Counted from the first letter of the stretch, positions 32,801 to 46,088 are shown. The stretch is 64,000 bases of DNA from Agaricus subrufescens (GCA_029945375.1 JAQOTE010000031.1:1-64000); one strand, 5' to 3'. The notes: generated from the letters alone by a model not told the origin. Translations and numbers: made by a program.

Positions 32801-34850
32801 CTGCACCTTCGACAGTTCATTACGAAGAAATCTCTCCACATCTTTCCGAGCCTCGTCTGAATCAACAAGTATCTCTTCCTTCTCGTAAGCGGGCTCAACG
32901 GCGCTCTGAGCAAAGAAGGATGTGATGTGCGGCTCTGGACGACTAGCGATAAGCCATACAAGGGGAGACGACGGGATGGTGATGCAAAGTTCCGAGATGA
33001 GGCGGAGAAGCTCCTCCTGGGTACGTTGGTCGTCACATTCATCGAGGCCGTCAATTATGATCAGGACGCGCCCACCGGATCTGAGCGGGGGATGATGCAT
33101 AAAAGGTTCGACGATCAACTTGTTAAATTGGACCGACATCGCCTTTTGCGGGAGAGATGGATCATCATCGAGCTCACGCTCAATAAAGGCACGATAAGGC
33201 TTGCACTGAACCGCCAGTTGATACGCGAGTGTGACGATGGCCTTGGTTCCATCACTGCGACCATGGACAAAAAAGAAGATCGATGCGCGTAAGGTTCCCG
33301 GGGGAAGTTGGCGCTCAGCGACGCTTTGCAAGATGGCTGACTTTCCAACCCCCGCTGCACCAACTACCCATCGCATCTTCCTTTCATCTTGGCAGGTGAG
33401 GATGAAAGTCACGCAGCGATCCAGGATGGCCAGACGGGTCCCAGGGTGGCACCGTGGCGGAGGATCACGGGCGGAAGAGTCGAATGCTGCCCCAGGTATT
33501 GTCTCCTGCAGAAGTGTTTTCAAAACTAGCAATATCGTCAGGGAAGATGATATGCCAAGGACAAAACTCCTTACAGTTATTGTTCACACTAACAACGGTA
33601 TTCCAGTTCATATGGTTAACTACAGATACAGTCAGTGTTGCCGTGTTAGGTATCAAGCGAAGCTCTTGCACCTGTGTTATCGTTGCCGCTAACAGATACA
33701 TTTTTTGAGTCACTAATCTTCTGAACGCTGTACACTGTACCGGAATGATTATACAACGCGTTCTGTCAAGGAGAGGGCGGCGCATCAGCATTGCCATTCA
33801 TGAACCAGGTGTAGGGAAAGCTGACCATCACTGGTAAGGAAGTTACAGGCTGTTGCGACCCCGCCACAGGCACTGGATATTGCTGAGGGACGACCAATAG
33901 ATCGCATTGTCCGGATGAGAGCTTTGTCCCCGGGGAAACATCTGTAGGAGGTTGAGCCTGCGAGCCGCCGGCGCTAGGAGTCGGTGTGGTACGTGAATTC
34001 TCGGTTATCGCTGGTGATTTGGTCTGTAGTGATGCGTGATCGAGCTGGCTCGCTGAGTACCCCGCCATTGTGTCAATGGCAGGGGTAGCAATGGGATTAA
34101 ATGGAATGATGAACATTGAATCTTCGTACTAATTGGAAAACACACATACCTTGTTGAGATGTCTGAGGGCTCGAGGGAAGACGAGAAGATGAAGCGCGCG
34201 AGGCGGGAGGAGGAGAGCGAGATGATGAGACGTGACTGGCATCCTCAGAATCCGCAGACGCTGGAGTTTTCGAACGTGAACGCCCAAAACGTAAGAATTT
34301 GGGTATGTGCATAAGAACGCGGTGGAAGGAAAGAGGGAGAGGGTGTCGGAGTTTATCCGCCCAGAGAAGATTGATTCGACATGAGGCAGTTCCAGCGCTT
34401 GCTATATATATCACGCACGGGACTGTAGCAGGGGAGAGAGAAACCATCAGCTTCTTCGAAATATGCACTGACGTCCTCGTACCCTAGCATTCTGAGTTCC
34501 GTTGAGGCCTACCACGAACCTCTGCAGACCGAAGATCTTGAGTTGATGGTAGGAGACAAATGGGGGGTGAGCCCGTAAAGGGAAAAGCGACTGAGAGCCA
34601 ATGAGGTATCATTTATCGTATAAGAAGCGGTACATAAGAGGGCACAGCAAGGAAATAAGACTTGCCTCTGTACGCAGGTGAGGTGAGCAAGAGCTTAAAG
34701 CCCGGGACACTCCACGAGCCTCAAACGCACCGGGTTTCACGTGATCCCGAGCAGCGTCCGATTTCAACGATCACCATGCTCATCCAAACTTCAAACTTCC
34801 AACCAACTGTGGGCCGTGATCGAAGAAGACATTGATTTTGTTTGTGCCGG
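29861..34850. repeat. Segmental duplication unit C
   Basis: About 5 kb, from the GACCTATTGACATC junction to roughly 34850, where similarity to the 5' flanks of A and B fades. The 5' flank of each gene (for C, 34320-34830) keeps a conserved run with tatatat near the presumed promoter. 29.9-31.3 kb has no supported gene besides a broken copy of the short ORF near 31121. Confidence 0.7.
31351..34312 (-). CDS. NACHT/STAND receptor, copy C
   Basis: Start ATG 34312 ('MHIPKFLRFGRSRS'), chosen over the longer upstream frame because it matches A and B. The main exon runs about 33529-31909 and the last exon ends at 31351 with the same 'KELGSTV' terminus. Walker A 'GAAGVGKS', Walker B 'LIIIDGLDECDD'. 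The small third exon encodes 'VQKISDSKNVSVSGN'. The first putative intron is 28 nt with a better donor (GTATGT). C-terminal module: 'CEFCC' and 'VLVLFTSAGEGFVEF'. No stop or frameshift seen with this model, so it is probably functional. Regulation unknown; a TATATATA run lies about 90 bases upstream of the start in A, B and C. Confidence 0.75.
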
Positions 34851-35224
34851 GTCGACTGGCTTTGTCATGCATGGCATTTGCACCTGGCAATAACGTTTAT
34901 GTGCGACACTTAACAAGACAACTCCCATTTCCTGGGTTTGTCGGGAGACCGCTATGGTAGAAGGCAGATCAAATCAAGCTCTGAGAGGGGACTTGCATAA
35001 TCCACAGACGTTGGCATCTCCACTTGTCATCGACAGTTCTTACTGTATCTCATTTCGTTCGTCATGCCCTGCGGTGTTGTGAAGTATAACAGTGCGTCCA
35101 CCTTTCCGTGCGGCTATGTAGATCAATGCCCATCATCTAATAAACAAATAAAAATAAGAAATAAGAAAAATTGAACTCCTCGTCTTTGAAAATCAAGGAG
35201 CAGGTGCTTAGGGTGTAACTCACA

Positions 35225-36158
35225 TCACACTATACTCCCCAATTCTCCCCGCTTCTTCTCCTTGCACAAGAACCAATACGTCCGCTCCGAGACCCCATCC
35301 TCCTCATCAACAAACTGAAATTCCACAAAGTACGTCCTAGTCGAAGTGAACAAAACCGGCATCAAGTGGTCCGTAACCTGAGTTTGCCAATGCTCCAATT
35401 GACGCTTCAACCGTTGACAACAGGAGATGCATCGACCATTTGCGGATATCCTGTTGCGAGATTCCGCAAGGAATTCTGTTATTCAGGTCTGAACTTGTCT
35501 TATCACTCGCCCACTCGTTTATGCTACACAACATAGCTTCAATAGATAACGTGAAACACATATACTTCGACTCACTTTACATGAAGCATTCCACGGATGA
35601 GGTAGATCCGTTGATGTCGAGGTCCAACTATGACGTTTGAACGCCAACTTAGTAGGTCCCCCATCCAATGTCCGCAAAAAATGTCCGCAGAATTGAGCAT
35701 TTCAGGGGCACCTGCTTGACTACACCCTGGTCGATGAACTCATCACGATGGGATTTATCCCAATGTGCAGTCTCAGCGTCAACACCACGCAAGAGCATAA
35801 GAACTTACAAATACAACTGCGCGCAATCTTTCAACTCTACAGTAGATAAAGTCAGCAAAGAGCGTCGCCAGGGGACGAAGGCAGAATACGCTATAAAAAT
35901 TTTGTTGTCTATTCATGATACCTTCCACGATGGCGGAAATGGCCAGTTTATACCCACAATCTCGTTTTGTTGTTATCTCAGGACATTCTATCATCCACGG
36001 GCCAACCAAGCCCCATATTATGCCCAGTCTTTGTATCCCGTATCAGGCGCCCTGTGGGTACTAATCGAACTATTAACAGTATGACTGGCACCCCCGAAAT
36101 CCCAAAATCAACAATATCTGGAGCCTGCTCGAGTACCCTAAACGCACATTGGCCGCCC
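35225..36158 (-). pseudogene. 3' fragment of a NACHT/STAND receptor gene (copy E type)
   Basis: Holds only the end of the NACHT exon ('CAFRVLEQAPDIVDFG', then 'LAISAIVEGI' and 'YCRVERLRAVVFVSS'), the next exon ('DEFIDQGVVKQVPL') and a damaged last exon ('MPVLFTSTRTYFVEF', terminal 'GELGSIV'). Sequence is closest to copy E. At about 36158 the coding sequence stops and the 3' flank of the next gene begins abruptly (GAATTCGAATC...), so the 5' two thirds were deleted. Several frameshifts; not functional. Confidence 0.8.
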
Positions 36159-36449
36159 ATGAATTCGAATCATGTATTGGCCAGGCTTCTGGTCTTATAT
36201 CATCCTCATGTTCGCAACTCTAGATGCAGTTCCTCCCGACACAACGCTTGATTTACTCCAAGCCTATCACTCTTCCGTATGCAGTCTTCCTGTTGTTCGC
36301 CCCAATGGGTTGTTTAATGTTGCCATTCATCAAAGACAAGCGACATCAACTGACTCGGGCCGACGATCCAACTTGACCTAGAAGAGATACGAACAACAGG
36401 TTGTCGATAAAAGTCACGAAAGCACACCCGAGATCGCAATATAACAACC

Positions 36450-38350
36450 TTATACAGTACTTCCCAGCTCTTTCCGCTTCTCCTCCGTAAACTCATGCAC
36501 AAGCCAATACGTCCACTCCGATACACCATCTTCATCATCAACAAATTTGAATTCTACAAAACACTGTCCTGCCGAGGTGAACAGAACCAGGACCGGGTGA
36601 TCGGGAACTTTGGTCTGCCAATTTCTCAATTGGTGCTCTAACCGTTTCCAACAGATATCACAATGATCACTTTCATCCTTATACATGTCGAATTGGGTTG
36701 TCCAGGCTTGGGGCTTGTCTTGTCCCCATTGGCCTTGTCGTTCATGCTACACAATGGGTGTCAATAGGCTACAGCAAGCACAAATTTCACTCACGTTACA
36801 AGATGGATTCCATAGGTCAGGTATATTGCTCGAAGACATTGTGGGGCGGTTGAACCGCAACTCAATCTTCCATATAAGATGCGAAAAATTGAGGGCCTTG
36901 ACCGGTACTCGCTTGACGAGGCCTTGTTCCATGAATTCGTGACAACGAGATTGGTCCTAACGTGTAATCTTAACATCGCAACCATAGACAATTAAAAGTA
37001 CTCACAAAAACGACTTGGTGCAAGTGTTCAATACTACGGTAAAAGTAGTACTCAAAGCGCGTTGCCAGGAAACGAATGCAGAACACATTACAAAATGCTT
37101 TTTGTTGTTTCTTAACCCCTTCCAAAATGCTTGCAATGGCCATTTTATACATGTACGCCCTTGTTTTATTGTCATCCCAGATCCCTAAAGCCCCCATTGA
37201 CCAGGTGAGCGCAATGTCACACCCTGACCCTGTACCGCGTAATAGCGTTCCGAATCTTCCGCTCTCATCCTCACCCCAAACGTCATCATCAAAGTAAATC
37301 TCATCCGAATTCCAAACGTCATGATCAATGTCGCCAAGACAAAGAATATCAGGAGTCTGGTTGAGTACCCTGAATGCACATTCAGCGTTGAGTTGTTGGG
37401 CTTCTTGTTCGACATCAGGTGAAAACCCCGATCGAGCGAAGTCACGTATGTAGTCAATGAATGACTTATGGAAATAGCCGAGCCTCCGCCTGTGAGCTTG
37501 ATCACGCGGAGGGACCATCAAAACGGAGAAAAGATGTTGAACAGCAGCATATGCATCATCGGAGGTTATACCCAACCAATTGCATAGCAAAGTGAAGTTG
37601 TTCGCGTAGTCCTCCTGATGAATGACGTCCCAGAATATAGCTATTGCTAAAAGGAGCTTCCGAATGTTTGACTTGGCCTCCAGAGGGACTTTGGACAAGA
37701 TGTGAGTATACAAGGCGTCCAATAGTGCCATCGGGTGCTCTTGCGAACTATGGAGAAGTGGATGAGCTTCAATGGCCCTCAGTACGTCATCGAGCTGTGA
37801 TTTCGGATTTGCAGTCTGAGGATCCCCTATGTATTTCGTGACCGTTTGCGCAAACATGAGCAAGCCGCCCGACGCTTTAGCAAGTTTCCGAAAGTCCTGC
37901 TCGGAGGGCCATTGAGTTTGGAGATTGAACCCAAAGTCGGCTCGTATCCTCGTCAGTTCACTACGAAGAAGTCTTTTGACATCTTCCCGAGCTTTATCAG
38001 AATCAACCAGGATTTCTTCATTTTCGTAGGGTGATTCGACGTTATCTTGATTGACGGAGGTTGGACCCTTGGTTATTATTGGTGATTTGGTCTGTAGCGA
38101 TGCATGATCGAGCTGGCTATCCATTGTGCCAATGGCAGGGATAGCAATGGGATCACCTGGAATTGTGAGCGTTGAATCCGCGTACCAATCGAAAACACAC
38201 ATACCTTGTTGAGATGTCTGAAGGCTTGAGGAAAGACGAGAGAATAAGGTATGTGCGGCAGGGAGAGCACGAACTGACAAGACGCGACGAGTGTCCCTCG
38301 AGTCTCCCGGAGCTAGAGTTTACGACCGTGAGCGGCCAAAGCAAGGAAGA
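36450..38350 (-). pseudogene. NACHT/STAND receptor copy D, P-loop and start lost
   Basis: At the expected start the codon is ATA instead of ATG and a TAA follows the 'GRSRS' segment. The reading frame then runs openly from about 38280 to 36990, with the usual last two exons down to 36450. The end of exon 2 ('SPIITKGP') is fused in frame to the middle of the NACHT exon ('YENEEILVDSDKARED'), removing exon 3, Walker A and Walker B. The segment that is a 25-28-nt intron in A-C is 27 nt here, lacks the AG and is read through in frame. The long open frame after the deletion suggests recent loss, or use as a truncated protein from a downstream start. The C-terminal module is intact ('CDIC', 'VLVLFTSAGQCFVEF'). 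Confidence 0.75.
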
Positions 38351-39280
38351 AGCTTGCGTATGTGTATCAGAACGTGGTGGACGGGAGAAAGGAGAGGTGT
38401 GTGGGAGCTTGTCCAGCGTTGTAATGATGATGGATCAACCCATCAGCCACATACACGACGTGGTCATGGATATCTGCATAGATGTCCGTGGATGTCATGG
38501 TTGTGGCGTGAGAGCGGGTTTCAACCAAACACTAGTGCGAGAACTTACCACAAATAGCTTTTTGTGTATACCTCTCCTCAGGGCGCCGGGTACGCGTTCC
38601 CATATGATAAAGTATCTAAGACCATGGCAATGTGGGTGGGGGAGTGGAAGGCCTGGAGAGATAGTCGTCTCCAGGTCTCCAGGCGGTAAGAGCTCGGTTG
38701 GAACAGCATCGGCCTATACCGGGGCCGCCCAGATGTGTACAACCTACGCCTACCTGTGCCAATAGTCTCATCTAATGCATGGGATAGGGTGGGTGGCTTT
38801 AAAGGAATCGCGGGCAGGTAGCGGTGCCGTCCATTCAGCACAAGGAGGAGGGACGAAGGTCATATTATTATTATTAAGCATTGTTATGAGGATCACCATA
38901 TTACGACTTCATCTTTCACACGGGCTGCCCCTCCGAGACAACACACCGCGCTCATTCCTCGCACGGTGTTCCAAAATCAAGCCCAGCGCACGTTGCGTAT
39001 TATGTTGATGCATGGTCGCTTTGCGACAGTGGCACTGTGGGCGACACTCATAACTTCAATTCATTAGAATGGTCACGCAGTACGAACGGCCGAAGTGCAC
39101 TGTAAGAGACTTTGTACCCACTGGCAAGAAAACATTGCACATAGTATTAGTTGTATATCCGGCGTTGTGAAGTAGAACAGTGCATATATTCTTTCCGTGC
39201 TGCTATGTGATCAATGTCGAAATGTCAGAAAGTTGCAATCAACTCATCCATGAAGGTCAAGAAGCGGGTGCTTAGGTTGT
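38351..39280. other. Gene-poor spacer between copies D and E
   Basis: No supported gene. Short ORFs on both strands have no recognisable content. Part of 39030-39280 resembles 34900-35220 ('gcgttgtgaagtagaacagtgc'), i.e. the 3' flank shared by copy E and the E-type fragment. Confidence 0.4.
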
Positions 39281-39288
39281 AAATGACA

Positions 39289-42255
39289 TCACACTGTACT
39301 TCCCAATTCTTTCCGCTTCTTCTCCTTAAACTCATGCACAAGCCAATACTTCCACTCCGAGACCCCATCTTCCTCATCGACAAACCGAAATTCCACAAAG
39401 CATGTCCCAGTCGAAGTGAACAGAACCGGCACCAGTTGATCCGGAACCCGAGTTTGCCAACTTTCCAATTGACGCTTCAACCGTTGACAACAAGATATGC
39501 ATCGACCATTCGCAAATATCTTGTTGCGAGATTCTGCAACGAATTCTGTTGTCCAGGTCTGAACCCTGTCTTGGCCCCACTCGCCTACTCGTTCATGCTA
39601 CACAACACAGCTTCAATAGATGGCCTCAAACACATATGTTTCGACTCACTTTACAGGAAGGATTCCACGGGTCAGGTAGATCCGTCGAGGGCGTACTTGG
39701 ACGCTTGAACGCTAACTGAGTCCGCCACCCAATGTCCGCAAAATTAAGCATTTTTAACGGCACCTGCTTGACTACGCCTTGGTCGAGGAACTCATCACGA
39801 TGAGATTTATCCTAATGTATAGTTTCAGCATCAAAACCACGCAAGACTATAAGAACTTACAAATACAACTGCGTGCAAGTTTTCAACTCCACAGTAGATA
39901 AAGTCCGCAAAGCGCGTCGCCAGGAGACGAATGCAGAATACAGTATAAAAGACTTGCTGTTTATTCCTGATCCCTTCCACGATGGCGGAAATGGCCAGTT
40001 TATACAAACACAATCTCGTTTTGTTGTTATCCCAGGAAATTCCGTCATCCACTGGCCAACTAAGTCCCATATTACACCCAGCCTCTGTACCCCGTGCCAG
40101 GCGTCCTGTGGGTATCGAGCCATTAACGGTATAATTGGCATCACCGAAATCAACAATATCTGGAACCTGCTCGAGTACCCTATACGCACATTGAGTTTTA
40201 AGCTGTTGGGACTCTTGGACGATATCAGGCGAAAATCCAGATCGAGTGAAGTCGCTTATGTAATCGATAAATGACTTATGGAAATACCCGAGTTCTTCCT
40301 CATGTGCCTCGTCGCGGCGAGGGACTTTCAAAACAGAGAAAAGATGTCGAATGGCTGCATAAGCATCATGGTATGTAAGACCCAACCAATTACATAGCAC
40401 AATGAATTTTTTCCGTTCCGGCTCGAAGCGTGTTTCCCAGTCCACAGCCAAGGCTAAAAAGAGCTTTCGCATGTTCGGATTGGCTTTGGCGGGGACTTTG
40501 GACAAGATCCGTGCATACAATGCGTCGAGTTGTGCCATTGGGTGCTCCTCTCGTGAAATATTAGGGAGTGGATGAGCATCAATGATTTTGAGTACATCGT
40601 CGAGCTGGGATATCGGATTTCCAGCGTCAGGGTCCCCTATGTATTTAGCAACTGTGTGGGCGTACACGAACAGCCCACCGGCCGCCTGCGCGAGTTTCCA
40701 AAAGTCCTGCTCGGACGGCCACTGGACCCCAGGATTCAGCGAGAACTCGATCTGCACCTTCGTCAATTCACTACGAAGGAACCTTTCGACGTCTTCTCGA
40801 CCCTCATCAGAATCAACAAAAATTTCCTCCTTCTCGTGAGCTAGTTCGATTGTGCCTTGAGCAAAGAATGCGGTGATGTGGGGCTCTGGGCGACTAGCAA
40901 TGATCCATACGAGGGGAGAGGAAGGAGAGGTAATGCAGAGATTTGAAATGAGTCGGAGGAGTTCTTCTTGGGTACGTCGGTTATCGCATTCATCGAGGCC
41001 ATCAATTATGATCAAGACGCGGCCAACAGAGCTGAGCGGGGGGTAGTGGACAAAAGGTTCAACAATCAATTTGTTGAACTGAACTGCCATCGACTTTTGC
41101 AGGAGGGACGGATCACGAGCAAGCTCGCGTTCGATGAATAGACGATAAGGTTCGCACTCGACAGCAAGTTGATACGCAAGCGTTACGATAGCTTTGGTTC
41201 CATCACTGCGACCGTTGACAAAGAAGAAAATCGATGCGCGTAAAGTCACAGGCGACAATGGACTTTCCGCAACGCTTTGCATGATGGCCGACTTGCCAAC
41301 CCCAGCTGCACCGAACACCCAGCGCATCTTCGTCGCGTCGTGACAGTCGATAATGAAGCATATGCATCGTTCCAAAATGGCGAGACGTGTTCCAGGATGA
41401 CATCGCGGGGGTGGATCACGAGCAGAAGAATCGAAAGCCGCTCCTGGTATTGTTTTCTCCAGAAGTTTCTCCATAACTGGAAAAATCGGTCGTCAGTAAG
41501 AGAAATATGTCAAGGATAATCTCGTACAAGAACTAGGATCACCAATGACAGTATTCATGTAAGTGACTGACAGAAATACAATTCGGTCAGATGGCCGGTT
41601 CAGATATGATATACAAAAATCTTTTACCTGAATTCATGTTGCCATCGATAGATATATTTCTTGAATCATTGATGTTCTGTACGCCATACATCATTCCTTG
41701 ATATCCGGCTAGTGGAACCTACGCGAAGATGACAATCAGCCTTTCAAAATCTTCGCTGACAGATAAAGTCAGGGAAACTGACATTCAGTTGCGGGGATAG
41801 CACAGACTGTGCCGCTGCCGTTGGGGGCACCTGAGAGTGTTGAGGTACGACTAATGGATTTGACGGCACGTTTGTCTTTGGGGAAGGGTGGGCTGGGGAT
41901 TGAGTTACGAAACTCTCAGGGTGTGGAGTGGCTGTGAGATATGGGGGCCGAGGTATTGCTTGTGAAGCGACTGGTTGCGATGCATGGTCGAGTTGGCTGG
42001 CCGATTCATCCAGCATTCTGCCAGTCGAAGGAGCAGCTATCGGACAACCCAGGAAGGTCAGTATCTGATCATCGTACTATTTCAGGTGCGCATGCCTGGC
42101 AGGGACGTCCCAAGACTCGAGGAAGGACGAGAGGCCGAAGCATGCTCGGCAGGAGGAGAACGAGAGCGGGTGGCACGATTTGTATCTGTGGAATCAACCG
42201 AGGACGTGTTTCGCGAGCGTGAGCGTCCAACACGTAGGAACTTGGGTATATGCAT
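39289..42255 (-). CDS. NACHT/STAND receptor, copy E (most diverged)
   Basis: Start ATG 42255 ('MHIPKFLRVGRSRS'); exon 2 region around 42010-41760 ('ASQLDHASQPVASQ'); small exon around 41700-41640 ('VQNINDSRNISIDGN'); main exon 41480-39863; then the 'DEFLDQGVVKQVPL' exon and the last exon ending at 39289. Walker A 'GAAGVGKS', Walker B 'LIIIDGLDECDN'. The last exon keeps 'CISCC' and 'VPVLFTSTGTCFVEF'. The region between exons 1 and 2 differs from A-C and I could not place its splice sites: a GC donor or an extra short exon is possible, or the gene may be broken there. Divergence suggests it is the oldest branch of the array. Confidence 0.65.
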
Positions 42256-42689
42256 CGATGCCCGGTGGATAGGACAAGAGAGGGTGATGTGGAGGCCCGT
42301 TCGTTTGACATGAGGCAGCGCCTGCTATATATGCCCGCACAGCCATCGGTGGACAAGATAACGTTATTGGTTTGAGTGCTGGCAACAGTATCTTGGGTGC
42401 TCATATCCTCGTGACCGGTTCCCGTATCTCTTCTGAATTTCCAACTCTCATCAAAATCTAAGACCATTGCATTACAGGAAATTTCAGTCACTGGGGACAA
42501 ACGGAAGTGGCTACAGGAAAGTGAGCAGATAGCAATTTAGCTTATATTACAAGGAAGCAAAAAGAAGCATAATTGAGTCGAAATTTGACTATACATAGAG
42601 GCGAACCAGAGTTCTCCCTCGAAGAAAAATAAGCCGCACAGCAAAGCAGTCCTTCATTTGAATCTTACTTCACTATCCGAACTCACGTC

Positions 42690-45600
42690 TTAGTCTTGCA
42701 ACTCCTTGTCCGAAGCCGGCGCAGCATCACCACTGCCTCCCGTTGAACCAGGTAAAGGAGGAGAAAGCGGGGTACTCTTGAAACCCTTATTTCTCGCCGC
42801 TCCTCCTCCACCTTCTCCATGATGTCCTCCTCCAATCGATTGGTTTCCCGGAGAGCTCGAATTCAACTCCCTAGCCAACCTTCTTCTATTCCTCTCCAAG
42901 ATTATAGCCTCTAACGACGGTGGAGGACTGGCACTTCCCGCATTCAAACTTCTCACATCACCAGATCCACCGTGAGGCGTAGGTGTCCCCGCTCCAGTAG
43001 CTGGGGGAACAAGGCTAGTCATACCGAGTTGGTGGATGGTCGCCTTAGGCACACCACGGATCGGTTTGGGCATTCTGATCTCCTGAGATGGAGTACTCAG
43101 GATACCGACATGAGCTGTGGCAGGCGCGGGCCCCGCCTGTGCAGGGCCAGCAGGTGTTGCTTCGAATTCAACATGCACATCATCATCACCTGACTCCGTG
43201 ACTTTCACAATCTCCGTCTTCTCCCCTTCCTTCTCTTCCTCGTAATTCTCTCCATCGCTCTCGTCGCGTGTAGTAGAAGTCTGTCTGCTTTCAGCTTGGT
43301 CCCTCGGAACGGGAGGTGCGCTTTTCGATCTCCTCGTCAAGAAACCGAACCCTCTGAACAGGGGTCTCCCAATCGGCAATCCAGGAAGTAACACCGGTTT
43401 AAGTGTTCCAGTGGAAGGAACCAAAGTATCTCCAGCCACATTAGGAGTCGCGGTAGTAATTTGGGGCGTGCTCGGGGCTGTTGCACCATGGACTCCGGAA
43501 AAGGCTTGACCGCTCTTGGCAACTTCACCCGTATACTTGATGTCGGGGGTTTGTCCTGCATTGACTGTCCACTGCGTTGGTGGAGGTTGGGGATTCGACC
43601 CAGTGTCATATGCGTAAAGATCCCCGTGTGCACCTTGAGGGTCAAATTCATCATAAATTTCCTCTCCAATCAATTCTGTATTTTCGTGAGTAAACGTGGA
43701 AGGATTGATTACTCTTGAGATTGAACCTCACCTTCCAGAACGTCTTCAAGTGTGATAATTCCAAGGGGCATAACTGCAGGATCGATGCTTTGTAAGAACT
43801 AGGGAGCAAGGATCCAAGAATTATTACCACAACACCCAAGAGAAACGGAAAGAGGAATAAACTCACCTCCGCAGCACCCTCTTTTCCCAGAACCGCATCC
43901 GCGGGCGTATGTTGTTCCAACAAGCCCGAATTCATCACTGCTCCAGCCTGCTTCGACAATGCTGAAAGACGAAACATCGTTTTCTTTTTCTCGGCTCCTG
44001 ATCCCGCACCAAAATCATGCACAATGGTGACATCGTTATCAGCCCCATTAGACTTCTTACTCTTTCCCGTAGAAGATGTCGGGCCAGACTTTGGTTTGTT
44101 ACCTTGCGTTTCGGGACTAGCGGAGGTCCCGGCAACGCTCCCATTGGTACCGACCGACGGCGAAGTCAAGAGCACGCTCTCAAGAGTGGGGTATTCTTTC
44201 AGAGTAGTACCATCCGCGTCACTGACAATAGCATCCTCTCCTTCGGCAACACCCTGTTCTACATCGAAGTCTTTTTTGGAGCCACTACTGGTTTTCCTTC
44301 GATTTCGCTTTTTCCTTCCAGCCCAACGTTTTGCGCCACTGACACCAGAGGTGCCAGAGTCAGATTCACTGTCAGATGAGGATGACGAGGACGAATCCGA
44401 ATCGCCCATCCCCACGCGGGCACGGAGACGTTGAGTCAAACCCCTTTTGACAGCTTTCTTGACACTCTGAGCCTATACATGAAGGTGAGCGTCAGAAAGA
44501 CTGAAAAAGTCATGTAGCGACCAACCTTCTCAACACTGTACCGACTCACGACGGCGATATGACTACGACCTTCTTGAAATTTGTCCAGCATACCCAGGAG
44601 AGGTTCATTGTTTGGTACGAATGGAACCTTGTTCAATTGGATTTTACGCAAAGGCGTAGCATCTGTCAGTGAGATTTACGACAATCCGTGAGCTTATTAC
44701 AAAATTCAAACGAACGAAACTTACCTCTCGGATCCAACAAAACGCAATGCTTAACTAACAAAACTCCAACAATTTTCTTGACCTTGGTCATTCTTTGATC
44801 TGCCTTAGTCGACTTGCCAGCTTCGGTAGTGGGAGACTTAAAAGGAACGGTTGCGACGGGAACTTCAACTTCTTCGTAAACAGGCACTCGACTGTGACCA
44901 GTCTGATGAATCCTCCTCATAAGGTCGTAATCAAGTTTATCGTCAATGGACAACATGAAAACATCATTGATAGGCGTCATAGCCTAAAGATCCCATTAGT
45001 ATAAGAATAAGCGAGAGTCGCTTATACATGCCTGTCTTACGACCTTCTCTTGAAGGTCAAGAGTGGCACCGATGATGGCTACAGTATCGGTCTTCAGATC
45101 ACCGCCATGCGCTTCATGCGAACCATGCATGGCAATCAACTCTTTGAGCTCTAGACACGATGTTGAGACATACTCTAATTTAGTTGTAAGGACATAACTT
45201 TACCTGCACGCCGATAGATGATCCCATGATGCCGCCCGAGCACACATTCAAGAAGCTTTGCTACGGGCCAGGAGATGATGCCCTACATCATAAAATGTCA
45301 ATCATTGGCGAATAAAGGTGCCACAAAACAACTTGCCAATCCCCAAATGAGGAGTCTGGTGAACCAAGCCATCTTGGCACCAAGATAGAGACCATGTCGG
45401 GTGAAAAGGGACTGAGGAATAATCTCAGAGAAACTGATCGAGATTTGGAGAATGAAGCCACGATGCAGCCATCAGCAATCGAAGGCCACGTGCAAGGAAG
45501 GATGTACAGACATGACGATCAAGACAGTGCTGACAACGACACTGAGGAAGCCACCCTCAAGTACGGTGTCCGCAATGAGGGGGAGTGTCTCATTGACAAT

Positions 45601-46088
45601 CATATTAGACAACAATAGCGTTACGAGCAACAAATGGCCATTTTTGCGGATAGGCTTGATCTTGTTGGCGTATTCTCGTTGTTTGCTACGGTTCCGGAAA
45701 GTCAGTACATGGACAGGGAGCCTATAAGAAGCAGAACGTACGGTGTGCCACTGATGCTTAGCACATTCAACTGCGTTTCATCCAAGCTCATATAACCTAG
45801 TGTTAGACCGGCAAACAGACCCGATAGGAGTACGAGAATGGGTATGAGTAACGGGAACAATACTCGTTTCCATTGTTGGGCGTGTTCAAAGTCATCTGCT
45901 CTTCTGACAAACGTTCTACTACCAAGCCCGCCACTCCCTCCACCGGGCCCATAGTAGACACGTTCCTCCGCCCGCAAGAATTTGAAAGCATATTTGGCAG
46001 TAAGGGAAACAAGGATGTAGAGAGGTCTCGAGACGGCTATAGACGACGACGCGCGGTATCTTGTATGTATGAGAGAGACAGGGACCAT
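42690..46088 (-). CDS. mam3: MAM3/CNNM-like DUF21-CBS membrane protein
   Basis: Starts at ATG 46088. Exons follow to 42690 and include a DUF21 transmembrane domain ('LFAGLTLGYMSLDETQLNVL', then around 45300 'LYLGAKMAWFTRLLIWGLG' and 'HHGIIYRRAELKELI'). Two CBS segments follow ('MTPINDVFMLSID', 'GHSRVPVYEE'; 'FVPNNEPLLGMLDKFQEGRS'). A Ser-rich insertion of about 200 residues precedes the family signature 'GIITLEDVLEELIGEE', created by splicing an intron near 43737-43675. A long disordered tail ends at 42690. Yeast Mam3 is a vacuolar membrane protein affecting manganese and mitochondrial morphology; animal CNNMs affect Mg transport. About seven exons; the middle exons are short and I did not fix every boundary. 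Function by homology; location is an inference. Confidence 0.85.
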
